This document shows, in pieces, positions 21,011 through 29,567 of a DNA stretch of 64,000 nt (positions are counted from its first letter, which is position 1; every line of letters begins with the position of its first letter). Both the position numbers and the translations under genes were made by a program. Source of the DNA: JAVBMJ01 sp031551275 (GTDB lineage: Bacteria > Bacteroidota > Bacteroidia > Bacteroidales > Rikenellaceae); NCBI GenBank assembly GCA_031551275.1, contig JAVBNX010000001.1, positions 248,001 through 312,000 of the forward strand. The letters are read 5' to 3'. The notes beneath the pieces were generated by a model that did not search any database, was not told the DNA's origin, and saw nothing but the letters and a program-made list of their open reading frames with translations.

Positions 21011-22327
21011 ATGAAAAAAATCGATATAAAGAGAGGTTTCCTGCTTCTGCCGGTACTTCTTTTGGCCCTGGCCGGCTGCAAAAAGGACGAAGAGAGCTGC
21101 GGCCAACTGAGCGTCACACAGGTAACCCTGAACAACACCACCTCGACGACCGAGGTAATTACCGCGGCGCGCGTGGGGACCACCATCCGCATCGACGGCT
21201 CCGGGTTCAGCTCCCTGCAAGCCCTCTACTGCAACGGCTACTCGATCAACGTCAATCCCAATTACGTGACCGACGGCCACATCATCTTTACCATCTCCAC
21301 CGACACCCCCGTAGGGGACGACGCCCCGGCGGACGAAGTCAACACGATCAGGCTGGTTACCAAGTCCGGCGAGCAGATCATCGACTTTACCATCCAGGGC
21401 CCCGCACCCGGCATTACCAGCGTGTCCAACACCCTGCCGAAGGAAGGGGATGTGATCCACATCTACGGCGCAGAGTTGCGCGACATCGACTCGATCGTCT
21501 TCCCGGGCCATGTCCATGCGGTCACGTACTCCAACGCATCGGACTACAAGAGCATTACCGTCACGGTTCCCACAGGCGGAACTACCACCGGCGGAGCGCT
21601 CAAGGTCTGCACCAACAACGGTACGGCGTTCTCCTACAACTACATGAACCGCAGCGACTGCGTCTTCCTGCACCAGTTCAACTGGAATAACAGTTCGACC
21701 GAGTACGGATACAGCGGCTCCGGCCAGGATGATGCGAGCTCGGGCCTTGTCAGGCTGACCGCCACCATCCCGACCACCGGCGACGGGCCCAAGAGCTACC
21801 CGACGGGTTACGCGTCGTTCGGCAACGGGACCTCTACGGCCGCCGTAGCCACCAACCAGGGGGTCATCTACTTCAAGATGGAGCAGGTCGTTGCCTTTAT
21901 CAACGGCAAGGCAGGCATCACGGGCGACACGAGCTGCGACAAGTTGGCGCTCCAGGTCGACTTCTACGTGCCCTTCACACTCAACTCCGGCTACTTCACG
22001 ACCAGCTTCTACAACAACGGACAAAGCGCGTACCTGGCGGCGCCCGTGGCTCCCTGGGTAACCGGATCGACGGCCACGCCCCTGACCATGGACGGGTGGA
22101 CGACCGTGACCATTCCCTTGTCCACGGCGACCGGAATGAGCGGGAAAGGCCTCGCCTCCGCGGTCGGAAGCGACCAGCAGGCGTACATCAGGTTCGCCAA
22201 CAGGGATTACACGACCGGCGGCGGAACCACCCTGGCCGCCAAGGCGATCCCCAACTTCATCTGGTACATCTCCAACATGAGGCTCGTGCCCTATGTGATC
22301 CCGACTAACGACGAGACCAACATCTAA
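21011..22327 (+). CDS. Surface glycan-binding protein with IPT/TIG repeats (SGBP)
   Basis: Non-catalytic surface lipoprotein, 438 residues, with lipobox ALAGC. Two immunoglobulin-like IPT/TIG segments can be seen (about 35-120 with GTTIRIDGSGFSSL, and about 125-205 with PGITSVSNTLPKEGDVIHIYG). A larger C-terminal beta-rich domain (about 210-438) resembles the carbohydrate-binding domain of SGBP-B-type proteins (from memory). It follows susD and precedes a hairpin terminator, so it ends the susC-susD-SGBP transcription unit. Xylan binding is inferred from position. Confidence 0.83.
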   Translation: MKKIDIKRGFLLLPVLLLALAGCKKDEESCGQLSVTQVTLNNTTSTTEVITAARVGTTIRIDGSGFSSLQALYCNGYSINVNPNYVTDGHIIFTISTDTPVGDDAPADEVNTIRLVTKSGEQIIDFTIQGPAPGITSVSNTLPKEGDVIHIYGAELRDIDSIVFPGHVHAVTYSNASDYKSITVTVPTGGTTTGGALKVCTNNGTAFSYNYMNRSDCVFLHQFNWNNSSTEYGYSGSGQDDASSGLVRLTATIPTTGDGPKSYPTGYASFGNGTSTAAVATNQGVIYFKMEQVVAFINGKAGITGDTSCDKLALQVDFYVPFTLNSGYFTTSFYNNGQSAYLAAPVAPWVTGSTATPLTMDGWTTVTIPLSTATGMSGKGLASAVGSDQQAYIRFANRDYTTGGGTTLAAKAIPNFIWYISNMRLVPYVIPTNDETNI

Positions 22328-22345
22328 GCCGGTATATTCAAAACG

Positions 22346-22376
22346 AAAGCTGCCCCGGTACCGGGGCAGCTTTTTT
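22346..22376 (+). terminator. Intrinsic terminator (possible attenuator) after the SGBP gene
   Basis: Self-complementary AAAGCTGCCCCGG / CCGGGGCAGCTTT (22346-22373) followed by a continuous T run to 22376. It lies 19 bases past the SGBP stop and only about 12 bases before the next ATG (22389), leaving no room for a separate promoter. Confidence 0.85.
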
Positions 22377-22388
22377 ACCAGACTTACC

Positions 22389-24020
22389 ATGAAAAAAAGA
22401 TTAAGCATATTGTTGCTCGCCATCTCGGTCTGCCTCACGGCGGCCGGGCAGCAGAGTACCCTGCCGCACCTCGAAAAACGCGGGCAGGCCACCCAGTTGA
22501 TCGTCGATGGCGAGCCTTTTTTGATGCTGGGCGGCGAGTTGGGCAACTCATCGGTCTCCACGCCGCACTACATGGCGCAGCGTTGGGAACGGCTCACAGC
22601 CATGGGGCTCAACACGGTGTTGGCACCCGTCTACTGGGAGCTGATCGAACCGGAGGAGGGGAAATTCGACTTTTCGAGCGTCGATCAACTGATCGCCGAC
22701 GCGAGGAAGCACAATCTCAAGCTGGTGCCGCTCTGGTTCGGGAGCTGGAAGAACAGCATGTCGTGCTACGCGCCCGGGTGGATGAAGCGGCAGTTCAACA
22801 AGCGCTTCCCCTTGGCGCGCACCTCCGACGGCAAGGCCCACGAGATCCTCTCGGCCTTCAGCACCGAGAGCGCCAAAGCCGATGCCAGAGCCTTTGCCGC
22901 GTTGATGGGGCACATAAAAAAGGTCGACCAGAACGACCGGACCGTGATCCTGGTCCAGGTCGAGAATGAGATCGGCATGATCGGCAACGCGCGTGAATAC
23001 GGCAAACAGGCCGAAAAAGCCTTTAACAGTCCCGTTCCCGCGCAGGTCATGGAGTACATCGTCGCCAAAAAGCAGGCTTGCCAGAAAAGGCTCTACGACC
23101 TCTGGACGGCCGGTGGCTCCAAAACCAAAGGCACATGGAAAGAGGTCTTCGGAGAGAGCCTGGACGCCCAGGAGATGTTCCAGGCCTACCACTACGGCCT
23201 TTACGTGGAGCAGGTAACCCGCGCAGGCAGGGCGGCTTACGACCTGCCCATGTACCTGAACGCCGCGCTGGACAGCCGGGGACGCAAAGCGGGGGCCTAC
23301 CCCGCCGCGGGCCCATTGTCCCACCTGAAGGATATGTGGACCATAGCCGCGCCCTCGATCGATATGCTCTCGCCGGATATTTACGACCCCGGATTCTGCG
23401 ACTGGATCGCACGGTACGATATGCCCTCCAACCCACTGTTCATCCCCGAGATCCGGGGAGCGAAAGAGAACGCGGCGCGGGTATTCTACGCGCTGGGGGC
23501 CCACAAGGCGATGGGATTCAGCCCCTTCTCGATCGAAGATGAGCAGCAGGGGGAAAATTACCCCCTGGCCAAAGCCTACCGCCTGCTCGCCCACCTGACC
23601 CCGGAGATCACCCTGGCGCAGGCGCAGGGGCGCATCTACGGGGTGTGGTTCGATGCGGACTCCACGCAGACGACCCTGGAGATCGGCAAAGTGAAGTTCA
23701 CGCTCAAGCACGACCTGACCCTGGGATGGGACGCCGAAGCGAAGGACAAGTCCAAGTGGAGCGAGTGCGCCGCGCTGGTCATCGACCGGGGCAACGACGA
23801 GTTCCTCTTCGCCGGGACGGGCGTGGTGGTCACCATGGAGAGCCTCGAAAAGGGGAAAATGGCGGGCATTTCGGCCATCGACGAGCTGGTAATCCAACAA
23901 AACGAGGCGGTGGTATGGCGGCGCATGAACGGCGACCAGGACCACCAGGGGCGCCATCTGAGGATCCCCTTCGGCAGCTTCGGCATGCAGAACCTGAAAG
24001 TCTATTTTTGCCCCGAATGA
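22389..24020 (+). CDS. GH35-type beta-galactosidase-like enzyme
   Basis: Exported glycosidase of 543 residues with signal peptide ending near TAAGQQS. The GH35 fold is shown by LGGELGNSS near the N-terminus, MGLNTVLAPVYWELIEPEEG, the acid/base Glu in VQVENEIGM (about residue 199), and a nucleophile Glu candidate in FIPEIRG (about 356). The C-terminal 150 residues form a beta domain of the DUF5597 kind found in GH35 proteins of this length (from memory). It may remove terminal beta-galactose decorations from xylan or another hemicellulose, though the linkage cannot be read from sequence. It starts just after a terminator hairpin, so expression probably depends on read-through. Confidence 0.82.
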   Translation: MKKRLSILLLAISVCLTAAGQQSTLPHLEKRGQATQLIVDGEPFLMLGGELGNSSVSTPHYMAQRWERLTAMGLNTVLAPVYWELIEPEEGKFDFSSVDQLIADARKHNLKLVPLWFGSWKNSMSCYAPGWMKRQFNKRFPLARTSDGKAHEILSAFSTESAKADARAFAALMGHIKKVDQNDRTVILVQVENEIGMIGNAREYGKQAEKAFNSPVPAQVMEYIVAKKQACQKRLYDLWTAGGSKTKGTWKEVFGESLDAQEMFQAYHYGLYVEQVTRAGRAAYDLPMYLNAALDSRGRKAGAYPAAGPLSHLKDMWTIAAPSIDMLSPDIYDPGFCDWIARYDMPSNPLFIPEIRGAKENAARVFYALGAHKAMGFSPFSIEDEQQGENYPLAKAYRLLAHLTPEITLAQAQGRIYGVWFDADSTQTTLEIGKVKFTLKHDLTLGWDAEAKDKSKWSECAALVIDRGNDEFLFAGTGVVVTMESLEKGKMAGISAIDELVIQQNEAVVWRRMNGDQDHQGRHLRIPFGSFGMQNLKVYFCPE

Positions 24021-24146
24021 CCGTGGGCGGGTCCTGTGGAGAAATGTGTTTCATTTCCGACAGAATATGTTTCGGTATCGCCAATCATGTTACGCGGGCA
24101 ATACTATATGAATCATAATTTTAAAGCCCTACGCCCCGTTATACAT

Positions 24147-24154
24147 TAAATTTG
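24147..24154 (+). promoter_or_regulatory. Candidate -7 box for the GH10/CBM xylanase gene
   Basis: TAAATTTG matches TAnnTTTG and lies 30 bases before the ATG at 24185, in an AT-rich 164-base gap. There is no convincing TTTG -33 element at the usual spacing. Confidence 0.5.
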
Positions 24155-24184
24155 CATCAAACCCTTTGTAACCAAACCAAGCGT

Positions 24185-26488
24185 ATGAAACGAATATGGA
24201 CATTAGTGCCGGCCCTGCTCATGACAGCGATGCTGGCCACCCAGACCGCCTGCTCCACCAACGAAGACGTGGAGAAGTTCGGCAAACCCAACGTCAACAA
24301 ACCCGGCGGCGACGACAACGGCGACGATGGCGGCGATGAAGGCGGCGACGACGGCGTCTACACCCTCAAGCAACTCGCCGCGGCGGCAGGCATCCAGTTC
24401 GGCCTGGCCTGCACCCAGTCCGAGTTCAGCAACTCGACCGTCGCCGGGCTGGTTACCTCCCACGCCGACAACGTTACCTTCGGCAACGAGATGAAGAACG
24501 CCTCGATCATGCAGAGCAGCGGTTCGCTCAGCTTTACCGCCGCCGACGCGCTGCTGAACTCCATCAAGACGGCCTCGCCCAACATGAAGTTCTTCGGCCA
24601 CGTGTTGGGCTGGCACTCCCAGCAGCAGACGGGCTTTCTCAACCCGCTGACCACAACGGCCGTACCCGATTACACCAACCGGAAGTTCTACACCAACTTC
24701 GAAGACGGTGTGATCCCCTCCGCATGGTGCTCGACCACGGCGAATCCTGCCGGCAGCGGCGCGTTTACCGTTACCACCGATCCCAAGCAGGTCTTCGCGG
24801 GAGACAAGGCCCTCAAAGTGGAGGTCACGATCGCGGCGGGCGACAACGACGCTTACAAATGCCGCCTGCAACCCACCGCGCCCAATGCCGTGAACGGTAA
24901 GGTTTACGCGCTCTCCTGCTGGGTCAAAGCGGCGGAAGCGGGAGGCAAGATCCGGGTTTCGACCGACGAGACGACCGGGCAATACCTCAGTTTCCTGAGC
25001 ACGTCCACCACATGGACCAAATACACCTTCCCCGTTACCGCCGCCACCGTAAAAGCGGACGGCATCCTGACGCTCTACGTGGATATGGCCTCGGTAGCCA
25101 ACACCTACTACGTGGACAACCTGAGCATCGTCGAGTTGACGCCCGGGGCGGGCAGCTCCGATCCGGTCAATTTGATCGGCGCCACGGACGACGGCACGTT
25201 CGAATCGGCTACCGCATACCCCTACGGCACCTGGGTCAAGAACGGCTCGAACGCCACGCCCGCCATCTCGACGACCGTAGCCCATGGCGGGACCAAATCG
25301 CTCGAGGTAACGGTCATTGCCGACGGAGCCGAATATTCGGCCCAATACATGACCCCTATCTTCCCCGTGACCGTCGGGCATACCTATTCGTGCACATTCT
25401 GGATCAAGTCCAAAAACGGTCTGGGCGCCATCCAGACCTCGAAGCGCAGCTACTCGGTCAACAACAACGCCTTCGAAAACAACTCCGAATCGGGATACTC
25501 GGGCACCACGGTACTCTCGACCGAATGGGAAAAGAAGACCGTCGAATACACCGCCCCGGCGACCATCGGCGCTGATCCCGACATCCGGAACGTGAGCTAC
25601 GCGAGGCTCAGCCTCAACCTCGGGAAGTATGCCGACGTGATCTACATCGACGATGTGGTCATCATAGATAAGAACGCCGTGGTTGTCGGCGGGGACGGCG
25701 ACGTTATACCCGCGCTGGGCACCTCGACCGACATCATGGGCGAAACCGTCTTCGACCGCGTGGACTACACCCTGCGCAGGTGGGTATTCGGCATGATGGA
25801 GCACTACGGCGACAAAGTCTACGCATGGGACGCCATCAACGAGACCGTCTCCGACAGCGGCGGCGCGCTGCGCAGTTCGGCCAACACCACCGCGTCCGGG
25901 CAGGTCTTCCTATGGGGCGACTACCTGGGCGGCGCGGAAGCCTTCGTGGTCAAAACTTTCAAGTATGCCCGCGCGGCCCAGTCCGACGCCCAACTTTACA
26001 TCAACGACTACGGCCTGGAAAGCAACACCAAGCGCACCGCATTCGTCAACCTGGTCAACAAGGTAAAAACCGAACATCCCGGCCTGATCGACGGGGTCGC
26101 CACCCAGATGCACATCCGTTCGACCACCACCAGGCAACAAATGGACGATATGTTTACCGCGCTGGCCTCGACGGGCCTGAAGGTACGCATCTCCGAGCTG
26201 GATATCGCCATGAACCCCGACAAGACCGCCGGCTACGTCTTTGACGCAACCGCCGACGCGGCACTGGGACAACTCTACAAGAACGTGATCGAATCCTACT
26301 TCTCCAAAGTGCCCGCGGCCCAGCGCCAGGGAATCACGATCTGGGGCACCAAGGACGATATGAGCTGGCTGACCAACCAGTACAGCGGCAACGAGCAATA
26401 CCCGCTGCTGTTCAATGCCGACGGCAGCAAAAAGAAAGCCTTCGAAGGGTTCTACAACGCCCTGAAGGCACAAACCACCCTCGAATAA
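24185..26488 (+). CDS. GH10 xylanase interrupted by carbohydrate-binding modules (surface lipoprotein)
   Basis: Large surface endo-xylanase of 767 residues. The lipoprotein signal (TQTACSTNEDVE) has acidic residues after the Cys, and a Gly/Asp-rich spacer (about 42-58) follows. The GH10 barrel begins at about 60 (TLKQLAAAAGIQFG, GHVLGWHSQQ) and is then interrupted from about 165 to 505 by two beta-sandwich segments of CBM4 type (each with a paired FED/TFES opening and a DNLSIVEL or DDVVIIDK end). The barrel resumes with WVFGMMEHYGDKVYAWDAINETV (acid/base Glu near 553), THMHIRS-like QMHIRS, RISELDIAM (nucleophile Glu near 671) and IWGTKDDMSW. ATG 24185 begins the signal peptide. The insertion architecture is known from Bacteroides/Prevotella xylan loci. 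Confidence 0.93.
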   Translation: MKRIWTLVPALLMTAMLATQTACSTNEDVEKFGKPNVNKPGGDDNGDDGGDEGGDDGVYTLKQLAAAAGIQFGLACTQSEFSNSTVAGLVTSHADNVTFGNEMKNASIMQSSGSLSFTAADALLNSIKTASPNMKFFGHVLGWHSQQQTGFLNPLTTTAVPDYTNRKFYTNFEDGVIPSAWCSTTANPAGSGAFTVTTDPKQVFAGDKALKVEVTIAAGDNDAYKCRLQPTAPNAVNGKVYALSCWVKAAEAGGKIRVSTDETTGQYLSFLSTSTTWTKYTFPVTAATVKADGILTLYVDMASVANTYYVDNLSIVELTPGAGSSDPVNLIGATDDGTFESATAYPYGTWVKNGSNATPAISTTVAHGGTKSLEVTVIADGAEYSAQYMTPIFPVTVGHTYSCTFWIKSKNGLGAIQTSKRSYSVNNNAFENNSESGYSGTTVLSTEWEKKTVEYTAPATIGADPDIRNVSYARLSLNLGKYADVIYIDDVVIIDKNAVVVGGDGDVIPALGTSTDIMGETVFDRVDYTLRRWVFGMMEHYGDKVYAWDAINETVSDSGGALRSSANTTASGQVFLWGDYLGGAEAFVVKTFKYARAAQSDAQLYINDYGLESNTKRTAFVNLVNKVKTEHPGLIDGVATQMHIRSTTTRQQMDDMFTALASTGLKVRISELDIAMNPDKTAGYVFDATADAALGQLYKNVIESYFSKVPAAQRQGITIWGTKDDMSWLTNQYSGNEQYPLLFNADGSKKKAFEGFYNALKAQTTLE

Positions 26489-26502
26489 ACGCAGGGAACG
26501 AC

Positions 26503-26538
26503 AAAAAAGCCGGAGAGGGAAACCTCTCCGGCTTTTTT
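26503..26538. terminator. Bidirectional terminator between the xylan locus and the ABC exporter operon
   Basis: A 16-bp perfect inverted repeat (26503-26518 with 26523-26538) closed by a GAAA tetraloop, with A and T hexamers at the outer ends so that both strands read a GC stem followed by six T. It serves the xylanase gene on the plus strand and the ABC operon on the minus strand. Confidence 0.92.
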
Positions 26539-26552
26539 ATGCGCATACCCGG

Positions 26553-27233
26553 TCACATATACTCCTGCACGTTCTGCACGATCTGCCCGTCGAAGAGGTT
26601 GACCGTTCGGTGGGCGTAGGAGGCGTCGTGCTTCGAGTGGGTTACCATGACCACGGTCGTCCCCTCGCGGTTGAGCTCGGTCAAGAGGTTCATTACCTCG
26701 GCGCCGTTCTTTGAGTCGAGGTTACCCGTGGGCTCGTCGGCCAGGATCAGCTTGGGGCTCGCCACCACCGCGCGGGCGATGGCCACACGCTGCTGCTGGC
26801 CGCCGGAGAGCTGCTGCGGGAAGTGGCGCGCCCGGTGGCTGATGGCCATGCGGTCGAGGATCTCTTTGACCATCCGTTTGCGCTCCGAGGCCTTGATCTT
26901 CAGGTAGATCAAAGGAAGCTCGACGTTCTCCATCACGTTCAGCTCGTCGATCAGGTTGAAACTCTGGAACACGAACCCGATGTTGCCCTTGCGGAACAGC
27001 GTGCGGTCCTTCTCCTTGAGCGCCCCCACCTCTTTGTCGAGCAGGTAGTAGCGCCCCGAAGTGGGGTTGTCCAGCAACCCGACGATATTCAGCAGCGTGG
27101 ACTTGCCGCACCCCGAAGGCCCCATCACGGCGACGAACTCGCCCTGTGATATCTCCAGCGACACGTCGTTCAACGCGATGGTTTCGATTTCATCCGTACG
27201 GAAGTGCTTGCTCAGGTTTTCGATCTTTAACAT
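26553..27233 (-). CDS. ABC transporter ATPase, MacB/LolD type
   Basis: Cytoplasmic ATP-binding subunit of 226 residues that powers the two adjacent FtsX-like permeases. It shows Walker A GPSGCGKST (about 38-46), Q-loop VFQSFNL, signature LSGGQQQR (about 143-150), Walker B LILADEPTGNLDS and the switch His in VTHSKHD. Length and motifs fit the MacB-N/LolD/FtsE subgroup, which drives efflux or mechanotransmission rather than uptake. It is the last gene of a minus-strand operon (20 bases after permease 1) and is followed by the bidirectional terminator. Confidence 0.95.
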   Translation of the reverse strand: MLKIENLSKHFRTDEIETIALNDVSLEISQGEFVAVMGPSGCGKSTLLNIVGLLDNPTSGRYYLLDKEVGALKEKDRTLFRKGNIGFVFQSFNLIDELNVMENVELPLIYLKIKASERKRMVKEILDRMAISHRARHFPQQLSGGQQQRVAIARAVVASPKLILADEPTGNLDSKNGAEVMNLLTELNREGTTVVMVTHSKHDASYAHRTVNLFDGQIVQNVQEYM

Positions 27234-27253
27234 GGTAGTATGGTTTTAGTTTG

Positions 27254-29557
27254 TTATGATTTACGCAACGAATCGACCGGATTGGCCCGGGTCGCCGTCC
27301 AACTCTGCCAAAATACTGCGGCAAAAGCCACCGCAAAGGCGATCACCCCGGCCAGGGCGAAGGTGGTCCAACCGAGCGGGATATGGTAGGCATACCCCGC
27401 CAGCCACTTCTCCATGGCATACCAGATGACCGGGATAGCCAAAACAAAAGCAACCAGGACCATCCGCATAAAGCTGAGCACCACCCGCCGCAAAACCTCC
27501 CCGTCGGTCGACCCGAACACCTTGCGGATAGCAATTTCAGCCGTTCTCTGCCGCAAATAATAGGTCGCCATGGCCAGCATCCCCAACGCCGCGATCACGA
27601 CGGCGATCAGGGCGAACGAGCCGATGATGGTGTAGGTGCGCTGCTGTTTGTCGTACCATTTGACCGTGGCCTCGTCCATAAAGGTGGCGGAGCGGGGCTC
27701 TTCACCGAAGAACTCCTTGTAAACGGCCATCACCTCGCGGTAGGTGGCGCCCGGGTCGTCTCCCGCGATCTTTACCGTCACATTACCGGCACGTTCCCCC
27801 TGGGGGAGGCGCCGGAAGACCGCGGGCTCGATCGGTTTGGTAAAATCGGCGAAATGGAAGTCCTGCACGATGCCAGCCAGGGGTTTGTCCATCGCGGTAA
27901 CGGCCTGGTCGTCGATCCCGAGCGCCCGGGCGGCGGTTTGGTTGAGCCATATGGCGTCCGGCTGCCGTACGCCGCTCTCGTGGACCGTGCGGATGCCGAG
28001 AAGGTCCATGTAGAGCGAGTCCACGGTAAATTCCCAGTAGGTAAAACTGCCGTCGATCTCGGGCACGTTGGTAATGAGGTGCATCTGGGGCTGTATGGGG
28101 GTGCCTCCGCGCGAGAAAGCAACCTGCCCCACCCCGGGGATAAGCAGCAATTTACCGCGGAGGGCGTCGACTTGCGTCCCGTTGACGGGCCGGTTGACTA
28201 CCATCACGTTTTCACGGTCGAAACCCGGATTGGAGTGGCGCATGAACCGCGTTTGCCGCATGATGGTCAGCGTGCTCGCAATCAGGATGATGGTAATGGT
28301 GTATTGTAGGCAGATAAACACCCGTGCATAGCCCTGCCTGGTCTTGCGGGTCAGCAGACCCCGCACCACGTCGATCGGTTGGTAGCGCGCGACGACCGTC
28401 GCCGGGATGATCCCCGATAAAACCCCCATCAGCGCAATACCGGCCAGGAAGAGAGGCCAGACGGGCCAGGTAAGGAGCTCCGCCACGCGGGTCGAGGCGT
28501 TGAACAGTTTGTTGAATAGCGGCTCGGCCGCGGAAGCCAGCGCCATGCCCAGCAGGAACGCGAACGCGCAGAAGAGCGTCGATTCGGCGATGTAGCTGCC
28601 CACCAACGAGCCCCGGCTCGATCCCAGCAAGCGCCTGGTAGCCGCCTCACGGGCCCGGATGCCGGACTGGGCGACCGAGAGGTTGATGTAGTTGATCATC
28701 GCGAAAAGCCACAGGGAGATCATCGCCGCCAGCAATACGCCGATAAAAGCCCGGTCGTTGCCCCGGTGGCCCCAGTTGGGGGTGCTGCCGGCGTCGAAAT
28801 AGTTATCCGCCAGCGGCACAAGGCGCAGTTCAGGGGTCGGAGCGTTCTTGCTTCGGCAGAGCTCTTTCATGAAGGCCGAAATACCATCCATTTTCGCCGC
28901 CAGGTCGCTTCCCGGCGCCTGCTTGACATAGAAATAGAATTGAAAGGCCGAATAGCTGTCATACATATCCGCAGACAGGTTTTCGACCCTGAGGATGATG
29001 CCGGGAGCGGCCAGGTGGGTATTGGAGAAATCCTCCACCACGCCGGTTACCACATAAGGCGCGCCGCCTATGTCGATCGTTTGATACAGGGCCTTCTCTC
29101 CGCCGAAGAGCCGGGTGGCCAGCGAGCGGGAGATCGCCACCTCATTGGCGGCCTTCAACTGTCCCAAAGGCTCGCCCTCGACCAGAGGAAAGGAAAATAC
29201 CCCGAAGAACGACGGATCGGTGTAGAGCGTCGTCTCTTCGGACGATTGTTGCCGGTAGGTCGCCGTCGCGGAGTTGTACATGACCCGGGCCAACTGGTCG
29301 ATCTCGGGAAATTGCGCCTTTAAATCGTGCGCCATCGGTCCGGGCAAGGTCTGGAACAACTCTGATTTCTCTGCCCCCAACAGGAAAATTTGATCGTAAT
29401 CCTTGTGGAATCTATCGACGCTCAATTCCCCCTTGACGTACAGCCCCAAAAGGATGACCACGGCCAACGACACCGCAAACCCGAATAGATTGATGGCCGT
29501 GTAGAGCTTGTTGCGCCCCAAAAAAGTGAAGTAAGATTTAAAACGGAATGCTCCCAT
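27254..29557 (-). CDS. MacB/FtsX-like ABC permease 1
   Basis: Inner-membrane permease of 767 residues with the layout membrane helix (about 20-42), periplasmic MacB-type core, three-helix FtsX domain (about 280-430), second periplasmic segment, and a C-terminal FtsX domain (about 660-767). The frame is open further upstream, but the ATG at 29557 starts the conserved FRFKSYFTFLGRNKLYT sequence; the longer reading would run into the neighbouring permease gene in the wrong frame. Both termini are nearly identical to permease 2 (31889-29568) while the periplasmic parts differ. It starts 10 bases after permease 2 ends. The substrate is unknown. Confidence 0.92.
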   Translation of the reverse strand: MGAFRFKSYFTFLGRNKLYTAINLFGFAVSLAVVILLGLYVKGELSVDRFHKDYDQIFLLGAEKSELFQTLPGPMAHDLKAQFPEIDQLARVMYNSATATYRQQSSEETTLYTDPSFFGVFSFPLVEGEPLGQLKAANEVAISRSLATRLFGGEKALYQTIDIGGAPYVVTGVVEDFSNTHLAAPGIILRVENLSADMYDSYSAFQFYFYVKQAPGSDLAAKMDGISAFMKELCRSKNAPTPELRLVPLADNYFDAGSTPNWGHRGNDRAFIGVLLAAMISLWLFAMINYINLSVAQSGIRAREAATRRLLGSSRGSLVGSYIAESTLFCAFAFLLGMALASAAEPLFNKLFNASTRVAELLTWPVWPLFLAGIALMGVLSGIIPATVVARYQPIDVVRGLLTRKTRQGYARVFICLQYTITIILIASTLTIMRQTRFMRHSNPGFDRENVMVVNRPVNGTQVDALRGKLLLIPGVGQVAFSRGGTPIQPQMHLITNVPEIDGSFTYWEFTVDSLYMDLLGIRTVHESGVRQPDAIWLNQTAARALGIDDQAVTAMDKPLAGIVQDFHFADFTKPIEPAVFRRLPQGERAGNVTVKIAGDDPGATYREVMAVYKEFFGEEPRSATFMDEATVKWYDKQQRTYTIIGSFALIAVVIAALGMLAMATYYLRQRTAEIAIRKVFGSTDGEVLRRVVLSFMRMVLVAFVLAIPVIWYAMEKWLAGYAYHIPLGWTTFALAGVIAFAVAFAAVFWQSWTATRANPVDSLRKS

Positions 29558-29567
29558 ACCCCAAAAT

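Noticed and set aside
22389..24020. GH42 or GH2 assignment of the enzyme after the binding-protein gene
   Set aside because: The acid/base VENEIG block, the EPEEG block and the compact N-terminal start fit GH35 better.
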